A stretch of DNA of 64,000 nucleotides from Paenibacillus lemnae (GTDB lineage: Bacteria; Bacillota; Bacilli; Paenibacillales; Paenibacillaceae), in assembly GCF_012933385.1 (NCBI RefSeq), contig NZ_JABBPN010000004.1, positions 204,337 to 268,336 of the forward strand. The letters are read 5' to 3'. Every line of letters starts with the position of its first letter. The stretch's first letter is position 1. A program made the position numbers and the translations under genes. Of the stretch, positions 21,322 to 30,976 are shown piece by piece. The notes under the pieces are model-generated. The model was not told where the DNA came from. It made no database searches and saw only the letters and a list, made by a program, of their open reading frames with translations.

Positions 21322-21829
21322 CAGCACTCCCCCAGAGAACAACGGCTTTTTATTTAATGTAGATATTCTTGTAAAAAGCCCCTCCAATGCATTTGCCCTG
21401 CAGCATTTGCTGGAAACCCTAAATCAGAGTCAACATATTGCTGATTACCGAATTAAATCAGGCATGGAACTGGGTGGAATGATTGATCAGCTGATTGAAG
21501 CCAAGAAAAGGTCTGTCATCACGAAAGCAGCAGCAGCGACCGAGAAAGTTTCACCAGCGGTGACCGAGAAGACCAAGAAGCAGCCTGCGGAACAGACCGT
21601 ATCCGACGTACCTGAATCTTCTTCTGATCCTACGGAATTAATCAAGATCTACTCCAAAGATAACCGCCTGATCCGATTAACCACGAACCGACAAGGAAAG
21701 AAATTCAGTCTTCCCTGCCGCATTTTAAATTATGATGAAAAGAATCGCCTGGTCACGGTATACCATGTAGATGAGAAGCAAGTATACACTTTTAACATCA
21801 ATGAAATCGATGAATTCAGCACCAGTTGA
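21314..21829 (+). CDS. Hypothetical protein with Lys/Ala/Glu-rich middle
   Basis: Not a family I can name. From the ATG at 21314 it has 171 residues; an in-frame GTG at 21299 lacks a clear ribosome binding site. Residues 10-60 are folded-looking (FNVDILVKSPSNAFALQHLLETLN). Residues 65-110 are low-complexity and rich in Lys, Ala, Glu and Pro, probably a flexible linker. The C-terminal 60 residues (LIKIYSKDNRLIRLTTNRQG, then LPCRILNYDEKNRLVTVYHVDEKQVYTFNINEIDEF) resemble a small beta domain. No signal peptide or membrane segment. A short leader ORF may couple its translation. A hairpin terminator follows. Confidence 0.6.
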   Translation: MNNSTPPENNGFLFNVDILVKSPSNAFALQHLLETLNQSQHIADYRIKSGMELGGMIDQLIEAKKRSVITKAAAATEKVSPAVTEKTKKQPAEQTVSDVPESSSDPTELIKIYSKDNRLIRLTTNRQGKKFSLPCRILNYDEKNRLVTVYHVDEKQVYTFNINEIDEFSTS

Positions 21830-21841
21830 CACTTCCATAAA

Positions 21842-21884
21842 AAAACGGCGGACCCTTTACTCGGAAAAGGTCAGCCGTTTTGTT
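21842..21884. terminator. Bidirectional terminator between convergent genes
   Basis: The arms aaaacggcggacc and ggtcagccgtttt pair with one bulged base around a loop. It lies between the plus-strand hypothetical gene and the minus-strand DUF423 gene, with A-rich and T-rich flanks suitable for both. Confidence 0.7.
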
Positions 21885-21891
21885 GATTTGT

Positions 21892-22302
21892 TTACTTTTG
21901 TGATCTTGAAGATCCCAAAGCTCCTAAAGCCAGCATAATCCATCCCGCAATAAAAGATACGCCGCCGATAGGCGTAATCGCTCCCAGCCATTTGGTCCCG
22001 CTAAGTGACAATACATATAAACTTCCTGAAAAAATTACAATTCCAATCACAAAGAGGCATCCTGCCCAGTACAGCTTACGGGATGCACCTAATCCGATGC
22101 CGGCCAGACCTGTCAAAATAAGGGCCAAACCATGTATCATATGATAATGGACTCCTGTTTCAAAGGTAGCCAGCGCATCTTCACTGATCTGATTTTCCAG
22201 CATATGCGCTCCGAAGGCTCCAATCGCCACCGACAAGGCCATAATCAGGGCGCCCCAAGCGATCCATTTTCTACTCCACTGCAATGCTAACCAGCTCCTC
22301 AT
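21892..22302 (-). CDS. DUF423 family small membrane protein (YwdK-like)
   Basis: A protein of up to 136 residues with four transmembrane helices. KWIAWGALIMALSVAIGAFGAHML near 12-35 is the DUF423 hallmark (GAFGAH), followed by ATFETGVHYHMIHGLALIL near 45-63 and LGAITPIGGVSFIAGWIMLALGA at the C-terminus. The ATG at 22302 has no clear ribosome binding site. An in-frame TTG at 22284 has GAGGAG about ten bases upstream and could be the real start. Function unknown across the family. Confidence 0.85.
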   Translation of the reverse strand: MRSWLALQWSRKWIAWGALIMALSVAIGAFGAHMLENQISEDALATFETGVHYHMIHGLALILTGLAGIGLGASRKLYWAGCLFVIGIVIFSGSLYVLSLSGTKWLGAITPIGGVSFIAGWIMLALGALGSSRSQK

Positions 22303-22438
22303 GTGATGATCTTGTCATACGTTCTCAGTGTAACGGATACCGCTTTGCTTTTCCAGCAGGTTTCAAGGCCTGTGACTTGATTTTAGCAGCATTTTATGAA
22401 ATCTTAGTAACATATAAGGAAGGAGAGAATACATAACG

Positions 22439-22858
22439 ATGTCTGAACAATCCTCCAGGCCCGACTCATTAAAACCTGCTTCTACCCAAGCAGCAGCCGG
22501 CCGCACTCCCCGCGAGGATCGCAGAACCTCCAAATTGGGAATCGCTTCATTAGCCATTGCCGTGATCACCCTCCTGGGATACATCGTCATGGCTTCATTT
22601 GGTACGGCGATGATTGAACCGTATGTCACACCTCAAGGACCGGTTACGGAGCTGCCCAAGGAAGCGCTTGAGGCCATGACCACCCTCGCCGCCATTTTTG
22701 TTTTTGTGGTTGCCTTGAACCTGACCGGTCTTGTTCTCGGACTGTTCGGAAGTTACAACAAAAACAGCAAACGGGCCATCGCGATCGTCGGAGCCATCAT
22801 TAACGGTGTTGTTTTAGTTACGATCCTGGGTATGTTTATTTTTGTATTGAACGGTTGA
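22439..22858 (+). CDS. Hypothetical three-helix membrane protein
   Basis: A 139-residue protein. The first 32 residues are hydrophilic and Ser/Pro/Arg-rich, then three hydrophobic helices follow at about 34-54 (IASLAIAVITLLGYIVMAS), 82-104 (TLAAIFVFVVALNLTGLVLG) and 113-137. ATG with AAGGAAGGAGAG upstream. I do not recognise the family; the layout resembles short DUF4064-like or DUF4190-like proteins, which is only a guess. Confidence 0.65.
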   Translation: MSEQSSRPDSLKPASTQAAAGRTPREDRRTSKLGIASLAIAVITLLGYIVMASFGTAMIEPYVTPQGPVTELPKEALEAMTTLAAIFVFVVALNLTGLVLGLFGSYNKNSKRAIAIVGAIINGVVLVTILGMFIFVLNG

Positions 22859-23018
22859 GTAAGGCGTGAACCATATCTCGAGACCCTGTATCCCCTTGGA
22901 TGCAGGGTTATATGTTCTTCACTATCAAAATTTTGTTAAAAATTACGCAGGAAGTAGGATATTATAGAGAGAATTAAAAGATTTCATACACATATCCGAC
23001 TATGAGGCTGGTGCAAAT

Positions 23019-26000
23019 ATGAATACTAAAACCATAGGAGTTTTGACCCCGCTTCTGGACGGGTTCTATTTTAACGGGATCCTTCAAGGAATTCATCATG
23101 CTGTCAGAACAAATAATGCCCACCTTATCCTGTTTCAAACGATGGATTCCCAAATGTCACGAGTAACCTATCAGCGCTTTTTGGGCATGGAAGAAATCGG
23201 CGCCTGGATCGTGCTGCTGAATGCCGTCACCGATCCAAGTTATATAGAACAGCTTGAAAAAACCGGAAAACCTATCATTTGCAGTCCCTACCAAGGTGGT
23301 TTTCATAATGCTGGAATCTTCATCGTAAACAATGAACAGGGAGGTTACGATTCTACAAGTCATCTGATTCAGCATGGACATCAGCGGATTGCCAGTGTAT
23401 TCAGCAGCAAGAATCCCGAATGTCTGCTTCGTCATGAAGGATACTTGCGGGCACTGAACGAACATGACATCCCGTATGATCCGGAGTTAGTGTACGATAT
23501 GGATGACCTCTGGGAAGCCAATGGAGTTCATGCAGCTAATCTCATGAAGCAGCGAGGATTTCCATTCACAGCAGTGACTGTTGCTTCCGATATGATGGCC
23601 ATCGGAATCGCAGAAACCATCCGGCAGTGGGGATTATCCGTACCGGATGATATTGCAATTATTGGTTTTGATAACATGGATGCAGCCCGTCAGAAATCGA
23701 TAACATCCGTAGAACAGCCGCTCTTCAGCAGAGGCAGTCACATGGCAGAAATTCTGCTTCAACAAATGGATGGCGGGATGGAACAGACAGCCCATCTGTA
23801 TAAAGAACCAACTGCGCTCGTTATCCGTGAATCCTGTGGCTGCAAACCTACGGAAAGTTATATTCCCAGTGTTGAAATGCCTGCAAAAAATGCGCAGGAA
23901 ACCATTGATTATCTTGCCCGGGTCATCCAGCGGAATCATCATATCGCTCATGAAATGGTTCGTGCTGATGGCAGTAAAATTAAAGATTTATCCTGGTTAA
24001 AATTTACGGATTATTCCTGGGCGTGCCTGGCATTGTGGAATGCAAGCGGTTCGCTGACTATAGACAGTATCTATACCAGTAAAACCGAATCACCTCTGGC
24101 CGCAGGAGAAACGTACGAGGAGCAGTGTTTCCCTCCCTCCTCTCTACATTCCTTAATGAAACCGGATGAAGCACTTTCGATCCATACAATTCGTACAGAA
24201 GACCGTGAATGGGGCTATATGGTTCTGATCGGGAGAATCGATGATAATAACCGGACCAGCAATTATAAGTTTGATACCATGACGCACAGCCTTGATCTTG
24301 TGGCTTACACTCTGGAACGCGAAGCAATGTATCAGGAAGCTCGCGACCGCGAAGCTCGGATTGAAATCGTCACCTCTACGACCAATGATGGTATTTTCGA
24401 CTGGGATCTTAAGAATCATGAAATTTCCTGGAACAAGAAAATCATTCGCATCCTTGGAAATATCGGTACTAATATGCATGCGAAAGAATTATTTGAACGT
24501 ATTTATCCTGATGATAGGCGCGGATTAATCCGAATCATCCAGCAGCATTTTCGTGAGCATATGCTGTTCCATGCGGAATTCCGCCTTAGACAGGCTGACA
24601 ATCATTATGCATGGGTTTCCGCAGCAGGTGAAGCCATACGAGACGCTGATGGAACCCCACTGCGTATGATTGGCTCCATTGTGGACATTACAGAACGAAA
24701 GCTTTCGGAGGAGCGCATTCGCTACATCGCTTACCATGATGCCCTGACAGATTTGCCTAACCGCAGGCACATCTACGAACAAATTGCCGAACGCTGCCGT
24801 GCAGGCGGACGTTTTGCTGTTATGCTGCTTGATCTGGATCGCTTCAAGAACATTAACGACAGTCTCGGGCATTCGGTTGGCGACAAGCTGCTCCAGCAGA
24901 TCGCGCGGCTGCTCCACAGCCTGACGGGTCCAGGCGATATGGTCGCACGGTTAGGCGGAGATGAATTCATCATTTTAAGTGGACGATTAGATCAACCTAA
25001 GGACGCGGCTCGTCTTGCTGAACAAATTGTCAGCTCCATGGGGTCCCAATTCCGGATCGACGGGCATTTTGTTTTTGTGACTCCCTCCATCGGGATCAGT
25101 TATTTTCCAGAGCACGGCACCGATCAGGAAACTTTGGTGAAAAATGCCGACCTGGCCATGTACCATGCCAAAGAAAACGGTAAAAACCAGGTCCAGTCCT
25201 ATGATCCGAGAATGAGTACCGTCTCATTGGAGCGGCTGACGCTGGAGAATCATATCCGCGGAGCGCTCGATAACAAGGAGTTCCAACTGTATTACCAGCC
25301 GCAGTATGATACGGAGAGCAGCCGCATTGTCGGCATGGAAGCGCTCATCCGCTGGTTTTCACCGGAACACGGTATGATAACACCTCTGAAATTCATTCCG
25401 CTCGCTGAAGAGACCGGACTTATTCTGCCGATCAGCGAATGGGTGCTTTCCCAAGCGTGCAGTGATAATAAACTCCTTCTTGATCAGGGCTTTGAACCGC
25501 TGATTGTGTCGGTGAATATTAGTGCTGACCAATTTACAGATATGCATTTTGTGAGTCAGGTCGAACGTATATTGACCCATACCGGACTGCCTGCTGAACT
25601 GCTGTGTCTGGAGATTACCGAAAGCGTTGCCATCCGAAACCTGGAGCTGACGATCCGACATTTAAATGATTTAATTACCCTGGGTGTCCAGATTGCCTTG
25701 GACGATTTCGGAACCGGCAATTCCTCCTTGTCACTTGTAAAATCTCTTCCGCTGCACATGATCAAAATCGATCGGGCTTTTGTGCGCGATATGACGCTGA
25801 GTCCTGCAAATATGGCTGTCTTTGACACCATTCTAAGTCTCGCCAGGGGCTTGAATCTGGAATGCTGTGCAGAGGGCGTTGAGACGGCTGAACAGTTTAA
25901 AATCGTTAGTGACAAATACTGCGGTCTGGTCCAGGGATATTTTTTCAGCAAACCCGTGCCGCTTTCGGATCTTGACGCTTTTTTGAGAGAGATGGGTTCT

Positions 26001-26024
26001 GGTCCACAAGAGGAGGAAGATTAA
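23019..26024 (+). CDS. LacI-type sensor domain fused to PAS, GGDEF and EAL domains
   Basis: A 1001-residue c-di-GMP signalling protein. Residues 1-280 are a periplasmic-binding-protein-like domain of the LacI/GalR kind (IGVLTPLLDGFYFNGILQGI at the N-terminus, VTVASDMMAIGIAETIRQWGLSVPDD and IIGFDNMDAA later) but with no DNA-binding headpiece and no signal peptide, so it should sense a small ligand in the cytoplasm. A PAS/PAC unit is at about 450-565 (NDGIFDWDLKNHEISWNKK). The GGDEF motif is intact at 646-650; the upstream inhibitory RxxD site is GPGD, so product inhibition through that site is unlikely. The EAL domain begins with EAL at 774-776 and keeps LEITES, DDFGTGNSS, IKIDRAFV and CAEGVET. 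Both cyclase and phosphodiesterase activities are possible. ATG at 23019. Confidence 0.9.
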   Translation: MNTKTIGVLTPLLDGFYFNGILQGIHHAVRTNNAHLILFQTMDSQMSRVTYQRFLGMEEIGAWIVLLNAVTDPSYIEQLEKTGKPIICSPYQGGFHNAGIFIVNNEQGGYDSTSHLIQHGHQRIASVFSSKNPECLLRHEGYLRALNEHDIPYDPELVYDMDDLWEANGVHAANLMKQRGFPFTAVTVASDMMAIGIAETIRQWGLSVPDDIAIIGFDNMDAARQKSITSVEQPLFSRGSHMAEILLQQMDGGMEQTAHLYKEPTALVIRESCGCKPTESYIPSVEMPAKNAQETIDYLARVIQRNHHIAHEMVRADGSKIKDLSWLKFTDYSWACLALWNASGSLTIDSIYTSKTESPLAAGETYEEQCFPPSSLHSLMKPDEALSIHTIRTEDREWGYMVLIGRIDDNNRTSNYKFDTMTHSLDLVAYTLEREAMYQEARDREARIEIVTSTTNDGIFDWDLKNHEISWNKKIIRILGNIGTNMHAKELFERIYPDDRRGLIRIIQQHFREHMLFHAEFRLRQADNHYAWVSAAGEAIRDADGTPLRMIGSIVDITERKLSEERIRYIAYHDALTDLPNRRHIYEQIAERCRAGGRFAVMLLDLDRFKNINDSLGHSVGDKLLQQIARLLHSLTGPGDMVARLGGDEFIILSGRLDQPKDAARLAEQIVSSMGSQFRIDGHFVFVTPSIGISYFPEHGTDQETLVKNADLAMYHAKENGKNQVQSYDPRMSTVSLERLTLENHIRGALDNKEFQLYYQPQYDTESSRIVGMEALIRWFSPEHGMITPLKFIPLAEETGLILPISEWVLSQACSDNKLLLDQGFEPLIVSVNISADQFTDMHFVSQVERILTHTGLPAELLCLEITESVAIRNLELTIRHLNDLITLGVQIALDDFGTGNSSLSLVKSLPLHMIKIDRAFVRDMTLSPANMAVFDTILSLARGLNLECCAEGVETAEQFKIVSDKYCGLVQGYFFSKPVPLSDLDAFLREMGSGPQEEED

Positions 26025-26144
26025 GCCTTCCATCAGGAATCCACTCTGAAATAGGCTTGCCTGCAATCATACGCACCATCCATACGCATACAATAGCTAG
26101 AAGACTTCATCCGGATCATGCTAGCTCAAACAGGAGGTGGACGT

Positions 26145-27296
26145 ATGACAGAACGCTCTTTCATCGTATCCCGAGAGGATTGGTCGCTGCACCGCAAAGG
26201 ATATCAGGATCAGGTTCGCCATCAACGCAAAATCAAGGAGGTCATCAAGCAGAACCTGCCCGACCTCATTACAGAAGAAAATATTATTCTGTCCGACGGC
26301 AAACAGATCATCAAAGTGCCGATCCGGAGTCTCGACGAATACCGATTTATTTACAATTATCAGAAACAAAAACATGTCGGACAGGGTGACGGAGACAGCA
26401 AGGTTGGAGATGTATTGGGAAGGGATCCGGCACATCAGCAGCCCGGCCAGGGAGAAAAAGCCGGCGACAAACCGGGACAGGACGTGGTTGAAACCGAGGT
26501 GGACATGGAGGAACTCGAGAATATGCTGTTCGAGGAACTCGAGCTCCCCCTGCTGCAGCCTAAAGACAAGGAACAGATCGAAACCCAGTCTATTATTTTT
26601 AATGATATCCGTAAAAAAGGGATCATGTCCAACATCGATAAGAAACGGACGATACTGGAAAATCTGAAGCGTAACGCCACAACCGGCAATCCTGGCATTC
26701 ATCATATCAGTCCCGATGATCTTCGCTACAAAACCTGGGATGATACCGTCATTCCGGAGTCCAATGCCGTCATCATCGCGATGATGGATACGTCCGGATC
26801 CATGGGTTCCTTTGAAAAATACTGTGCCCGCAGCTTCTTCTTCTGGATGACGCGCTTTCTGCGCAGACAATATGAAAAAGTGGAGATCGTGTTTATTGCC
26901 CACCATACGGAAGCCAAGGAAGTAACAGAGGAGGAGTTTTTCACACGTGGAGAAAGCGGAGGCACCATCTGTTCTTCCGCTTATATTAAGGCACTGGACA
27001 TTATTAACCGGCGCTACCCGCCCGCTAAATATAACATTTATCCCTTTCACTTCTCGGACGGCGATAATCTCACCTCTGACAATGAACGCTGCGTCAAGCT
27101 AATTGAGGAACTGCTGAAGGTAAGCAACATGTTCGGCTATGGTGAAGTGAACCAGTACAATCGCAGCAGCACCTTGATGTCGGCATATAAGAATATTAAG
27201 CTGGAGCCGTTTCTGTATCACATTATCAAGGATAAATCCGAGGTATATGAGGCCTTGAAGACGTTCTTCCGTAAACGGGAAGGTGCGGCAAGGTAA
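26145..27296 (+). CDS. yhbH: Sporulation protein YhbH
   Basis: A protein of 383 residues from the ATG at 26145, chosen because CAGGAGGTGG lies just upstream; a longer in-frame ATG at 26118 would include that site. [21 protein letters not shown] at the N-terminus and [12 protein letters not shown] near 66-77 identify YhbH/YeaH (DUF444). The C-terminal half is a von Willebrand A-like domain with a MIDAS-type motif (MMDTSGSMG near 214-222). In Bacillus yhbH belongs to sporulation and its partner is the Ser/Thr kinase PrkA, which is not in this window. Mutants affect spore formation; the biochemical role is not settled. Confidence 0.9.
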   Translation: MTERSFIVSREDWSLHRKGYQDQVRHQRKIKEVIKQNLPDLITEENIILSDGKQIIKVPIRSLDEYRFIYNYQKQKHVGQGDGDSKVGDVLGRDPAHQQPGQGEKAGDKPGQDVVETEVDMEELENMLFEELELPLLQPKDKEQIETQSIIFNDIRKKGIMSNIDKKRTILENLKRNATTGNPGIHHISPDDLRYKTWDDTVIPESNAVIIAMMDTSGSMGSFEKYCARSFFFWMTRFLRRQYEKVEIVFIAHHTEAKEVTEEEFFTRGESGGTICSSAYIKALDIINRRYPPAKYNIYPFHFSDGDNLTSDNERCVKLIEELLKVSNMFGYGEVNQYNRSSTLMSAYKNIKLEPFLYHIIKDKSEVYEALKTFFRKREGAAR

Positions 27297-27399
27297 GTTT
27301 ACGAAACAGGCTGTGTACAGCCATCCTTAAATGTTTGGAACCAGCTTCAGTCAGCTGCCCTTTAAGTTGTTTTTCTCCTTCGGATCGATTGAGTATATA

Positions 27400-27439
27400 G
27401 AAAAACCATGTTTTCTCCAAGGAGAAGACATGGTTTTTC
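27400..27439. terminator. Bidirectional terminator between yhbH and GH43 genes
   Basis: gaaaaaccatgt-type and acatggtttttc-type arms surround ttctcc/ggagaa to form a nearly continuous stem with A-rich and T-rich edges. It lies between two converging genes and ends five bases before the GH43 stop. Confidence 0.75.
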
Positions 27440-27444
27440 TTAAT

Positions 27445-28974
27445 TTAATCTGAAATTCTTTCGTACTGGAACCAATCAATATCTGCAGGTATACGGCGCC
27501 CAGATCCCCCATTGCTGGCATAAAAACCGACCATTGTTCCGGTAAACGCTTTCTTCTCCTGCGTTCCTTCGTCACTTAAAAAGCGAGCATCCTCTACAGT
27601 GCCGATCAAGTTCCATTCCTCCCCATCCAAACTATAGGAAAATTTTCTGACCGCATGATCGACATCAACGCGCAAATAAACAACATCTTTGTATGACACT
27701 TCGCAGCCTGCTATGAAAGAATGTTCTCTAGCTCTATTCTCGTGCAGTTGAAGCTTCGGCCCGCTTTCATAAATTAGACATAATTTAATATAGCAGCGGC
27801 TGTCATAGTAACAGATTAACCCGGCCTGTTCCCCGTTCTGTTCCGGCCGGAACTCCAGCTTCATTCGAGCTGTGTAGATATGATGCCTCTCTCTCCGGAC
27901 AAGCACATTCCGAGCACCGATCGAAGATAAATCAGCCTCACCTGTCCATATACGCACCCAGCCCGGCTTTTCTTCAAGTGACCACTGACCGACTTCCGGG
28001 TTTCTGACAAACTGCCAATGCAGCGGCAGGTTCGGCGTATCGAATTCATCCTGCATCGGCTCGTGGTACGGAGATTCCTCTAGTGAAGGAGCTCGTTGAA
28101 CTTCGCTCGGTCCACGGCTTTCATTCACCTCAAACCACCCGTCTGCTCTCCAGTGCACCGGATCCAAACAAGTTTCTCTTCCGAGTGTACAAAATCCTCC
28201 ATCCAACGGGCGCCCGGCTAAATAAACCATCCACCACTCACCATTCTGAGTTTCGACAAGCTTGCCGTGTCCGGCTCTCTGAATGGCTGCAATAGGATTG
28301 CTCTGCGTATGTACAGGATTAAAAGGACAGGGTTCATAAGGACCAAGCAGCTGCCTCGATCTCGAAGCCGTTACGCAGTGTCCATATTCCGTTCCACCCT
28401 CGGCCATAATGATATAGTAATAGTCTTCCCTTTTCAGAATATGCGGCCCTTCTGGAGCAGATTTTCCAGATCCTTCCCACAACAAGACAGGTTCGCCTAC
28501 CACTTTGGTACATTCATCATTGAGCTCGACAATCTTGGTCCCTTTACTTCCGTAAGCCATATAGTGAGTTCCGTCATCATCTACGAAGTGCGAAGGGTCT
28601 ATCCCTTCCGTATTGATAACAACCGGCTTCGTATATGGACCTTCCGGCTTACTCGATTTCATCATTAAGTTTGCCCGCCCCGCACCATTCAACCTCAGCG
28701 TGGCACATATATAAAAATACCCGTTATAATAGGAGATATCGGGTGCCCATATTCCGTAGGAATCAGGAAGGTCATTCAGTTCTAAATAGCTGCTTGATGT
28801 AATGGCATGTCCGATATAACGCCAATGTACCATGTCCTTAGAATGAGAAATGACGATGGCCGGAAAGTATTGAAACGTAGAATTCACCATATAGTAATCA
28901 TCCACGACACGTACGATCGATGGATCCGGATGAAATCCGGACCGAATAGGATTGGTATATGTTCTTCCAGACAA
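27445..28974 (-). CDS. Glycoside hydrolase family 43 (beta-xylosidase/arabinofuranosidase type)
   Basis: A 509-residue intracellular glycosidase: no signal peptide. The five-bladed propeller occupies about residues 1-300, with the three GH43 acidic residues visible: Asp17 (HPDPS, general base), Asp126 (IDPSHF, pKa modulator) and Glu175 (PEGPH, general acid). A C-terminal beta-sandwich (about 315-505; DEFDTPNLPLHWQFVRNP opens it) is the GH43_C2 type seen in beta-xylosidases. The likely substrates are xylo- or arabino-oligosaccharides imported by the cell. It follows the PL2-like lyase gene on the same strand after 93 bases; together they suggest use of plant cell wall oligosaccharides. Confidence 0.88.
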   Translation of the reverse strand: MSGRTYTNPIRSGFHPDPSIVRVVDDYYMVNSTFQYFPAIVISHSKDMVHWRYIGHAITSSSYLELNDLPDSYGIWAPDISYYNGYFYICATLRLNGAGRANLMMKSSKPEGPYTKPVVINTEGIDPSHFVDDDGTHYMAYGSKGTKIVELNDECTKVVGEPVLLWEGSGKSAPEGPHILKREDYYYIIMAEGGTEYGHCVTASRSRQLLGPYEPCPFNPVHTQSNPIAAIQRAGHGKLVETQNGEWWMVYLAGRPLDGGFCTLGRETCLDPVHWRADGWFEVNESRGPSEVQRAPSLEESPYHEPMQDEFDTPNLPLHWQFVRNPEVGQWSLEEKPGWVRIWTGEADLSSIGARNVLVRRERHHIYTARMKLEFRPEQNGEQAGLICYYDSRCYIKLCLIYESGPKLQLHENRAREHSFIAGCEVSYKDVVYLRVDVDHAVRKFSYSLDGEEWNLIGTVEDARFLSDEGTQEKKAFTGTMVGFYASNGGSGRRIPADIDWFQYERISD

Positions 28975-29067
28975 AATGATTCACCTCACATGTATTGTGT
29001 CATTTGCTATTCAACAATTGAAGGAACAGCCAAACTGAAGCTCCAGTGATGACATGCGCCGTCGCCT

Positions 29068-30660
29068 CTAGTCTTTGACAAGTGAATAGATGAAGGAGCT
29101 ATCGTATCTGTGTCCATTTCCATCATAGTCCGCTGCAAAAAAAGCTTTCCCGCCGAAATAACTCGGTATGACACTCCGGTTTCCTTGCATTTCAGCTGAA
29201 AGGTGCAGTAATGCTAAAGGGTCGATGGAATCAAATCTAGCATACACATGGCGTTTGCTCGGAAGAAAGAAACCATGGTGGAAAGTGTTTGCCAGAATAT
29301 GATCTCCGATCTCTTCGGCAAGTGTCAGATAGTGACTCTCGGGATGAATAGCGGCGAGTTCCAGGAGTCCGAATAAAACATGTGTATTCGAACATTTGGT
29401 TCCGCAGGGTAGTAATGTACCGGCTTGACGCAATTTATCTAAATCCCCTAGGCCAAGACCACGCCCCATGTTTCGGACAATATGCCACAATTCAGGGTCC
29501 TCCGAACGGCGGTATCCTGCTGCATAAGACCAGAACATGAGGCCGTCAGCCGGTTTTGAAGAAAGTGCCTCTCCGCGCCGGCCATAATAACCGTCTTTCT
29601 CCAGCACCAGTCCGGTCAAACGCTTGCCGTTCGTAAGTACAGGATGAAAAACATTCTTCCTCTCGTCATATGCATACCGGCCGTATGCCTGAAGATCAGC
29701 GAGTGCCCAATCGAGAAAACGGCGGCCTCTTTCTCCCAGCAGGTCGTAAATGGCCATACGGCACAGAGCCGATTCACCTGCAATCGCATGAATCTGACCA
29801 GGTACAGATAACGTTGCTTCAATCGGCTGGTCATTAGCCAGCTGCTCACCGAACTGATGGGCTGCCCGGTCACCTCGCTGTCCCGGCAGTTCGCTAATAC
29901 TAAACTGATACCCGGTCATTCCTGTTTCTGGATGAGCAGTCTCCGCGTACCGTGCGGCAAGCCTTTCAGCCCATTCAATCGGAGCCTCCTGTTTTGTAAG
30001 AGCCCCAACAACAGCAGCTGAATAATAAAGATCACTGCCCGCATTAACGAATGTCAATCCTTTTCCAGTAAAAAAAACCGGGTCTGAACGATACGAGCGG
30101 TCCCATACCCCGCCCTGCTTATAGGTTGTACCCTCATATTCCTTGGGCTGGCCGTGGCGATTAAACTCCAGGTTATTCCAATCCCTTACGTGACTTTCCC
30201 ACATTGCCTCAATCATCTTTTGAGTCTCGGTGCGGTTGATCTCAAGCATAAATTCATAAAATGGATAATGGCATTTTAGTTCATGCTGCGGTCCTTTATC
30301 AGAAGCATGGATCTGCTTCTTGGAATTAAGATCATATGCCATATGTCCGCCCCAACACATCAGGTCTCCATACCTTAGATGTTTCAAGGCATACTCCGTC
30401 GCCAGGCGCGCTGCCTTAATATAACGCTGATCTCCTGTCAACTGGCTAAGCCCTGTCAAAGTACGAAATAAATTCTGTTGGTTGGCCGGATTGGACAATA
30501 TCCACTCTTCTCCTTGGGACAGCCATGCAACCGGCTCCCCATTCTCGACGCGGACCCCATCTACAAGCAAAGGAGTTTGTTTGTCTCCGTACCGATCCTT
30601 TCCCGCCTCAAGTACACGATCTGCCCATCGCCTAACAGCTTCAATAAATCTCTCGCTCAT
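29068..30660 (-). CDS. Family 2 polysaccharide lyase-like (exopolygalacturonate lyase) protein
   Basis: A protein of 530 residues from the ATG at 30660, which has AGGTGAT nine bases upstream; an ATG at 30696 in the same frame lacks a ribosome binding site. The N-terminus (SERFIEAVRRWADRVLEAGKD, then RYGDKQTPLLVDGVRVENGEPV) and an overall alpha/alpha-barrel-like helical pattern match the PL2 pectate lyases PelW/PelP known from pectinolytic enterobacteria and reported in Paenibacillus. There is no signal peptide, which fits the cytoplasmic PL2 branch that degrades imported oligogalacturonides. The assignment rests on remembered family sequence; other glycan-processing alpha-barrel families remain possible. 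A short ORF overlaps its start. Confidence 0.65.
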   Translation of the reverse strand: MSERFIEAVRRWADRVLEAGKDRYGDKQTPLLVDGVRVENGEPVAWLSQGEEWILSNPANQQNLFRTLTGLSQLTGDQRYIKAARLATEYALKHLRYGDLMCWGGHMAYDLNSKKQIHASDKGPQHELKCHYPFYEFMLEINRTETQKMIEAMWESHVRDWNNLEFNRHGQPKEYEGTTYKQGGVWDRSYRSDPVFFTGKGLTFVNAGSDLYYSAAVVGALTKQEAPIEWAERLAARYAETAHPETGMTGYQFSISELPGQRGDRAAHQFGEQLANDQPIEATLSVPGQIHAIAGESALCRMAIYDLLGERGRRFLDWALADLQAYGRYAYDERKNVFHPVLTNGKRLTGLVLEKDGYYGRRGEALSSKPADGLMFWSYAAGYRRSEDPELWHIVRNMGRGLGLGDLDKLRQAGTLLPCGTKCSNTHVLFGLLELAAIHPESHYLTLAEEIGDHILANTFHHGFFLPSKRHVYARFDSIDPLALLHLSAEMQGNRSVIPSYFGGKAFFAADYDGNGHRYDSSFIYSLVKD

Positions 30661-30710
30661 CGGTACCAGATCACCTGCTGCCGTTCGAAATGCCATTGAT
30701 CATGAAACAT
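30657..30710 (-). other. Possible 17-codon leader ORF overlapping the lyase start
   Basis: ATG at 30710 follows GGGGTGAT and opens a 17-codon frame whose TGA (30659-30657) overlaps the lyase ATG at 30660 as ATGA. This could couple translation or be chance. The peptide has Trp, His and Gln residues but no known motif. Confidence 0.3.
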
Positions 30711-30921
30711 TTAATCACCCCTAGCGGCCTGATTTAGGTGATAGTATATTACAAACATACGAATATTTTATATTATGTTTCATGTCCTTCTATAAGCAGA
30801 TTTCATTAAATTTGTCGTTAGGTACAATCTTACTTTGAGCTTCGTATGAATCATACAATCACAGGGCTGATAATTTCTTAAGCATGAGTTCCGTGAATAG
30901 CCAGGAGAGTGAAGCGTGGAT

Positions 30922-30960
30922 AAAAAAACTGCCTGAGAACAACATCTGTTCTCTCGGCAG
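30922..30960 (-). terminator. Terminator of the 30977-31306 gene
   Basis: On the minus strand ctgccgagagaac pairs with gttctcaggcag and is followed by seven T residues, a classic intrinsic terminator 17 bases after the gene. The rest of the 30711-30921 interval is AT-rich and shows nothing else I can identify beyond probable promoter sequence for the lyase. Confidence 0.8.
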
Positions 30961-30976
30961 CTCAGCTGATCATCAG

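Noticed and set aside
26121..27050. 309-codon minus-strand frame inside yhbH
   Set aside because: Antisense shadow of yhbH, no recognisable domain.
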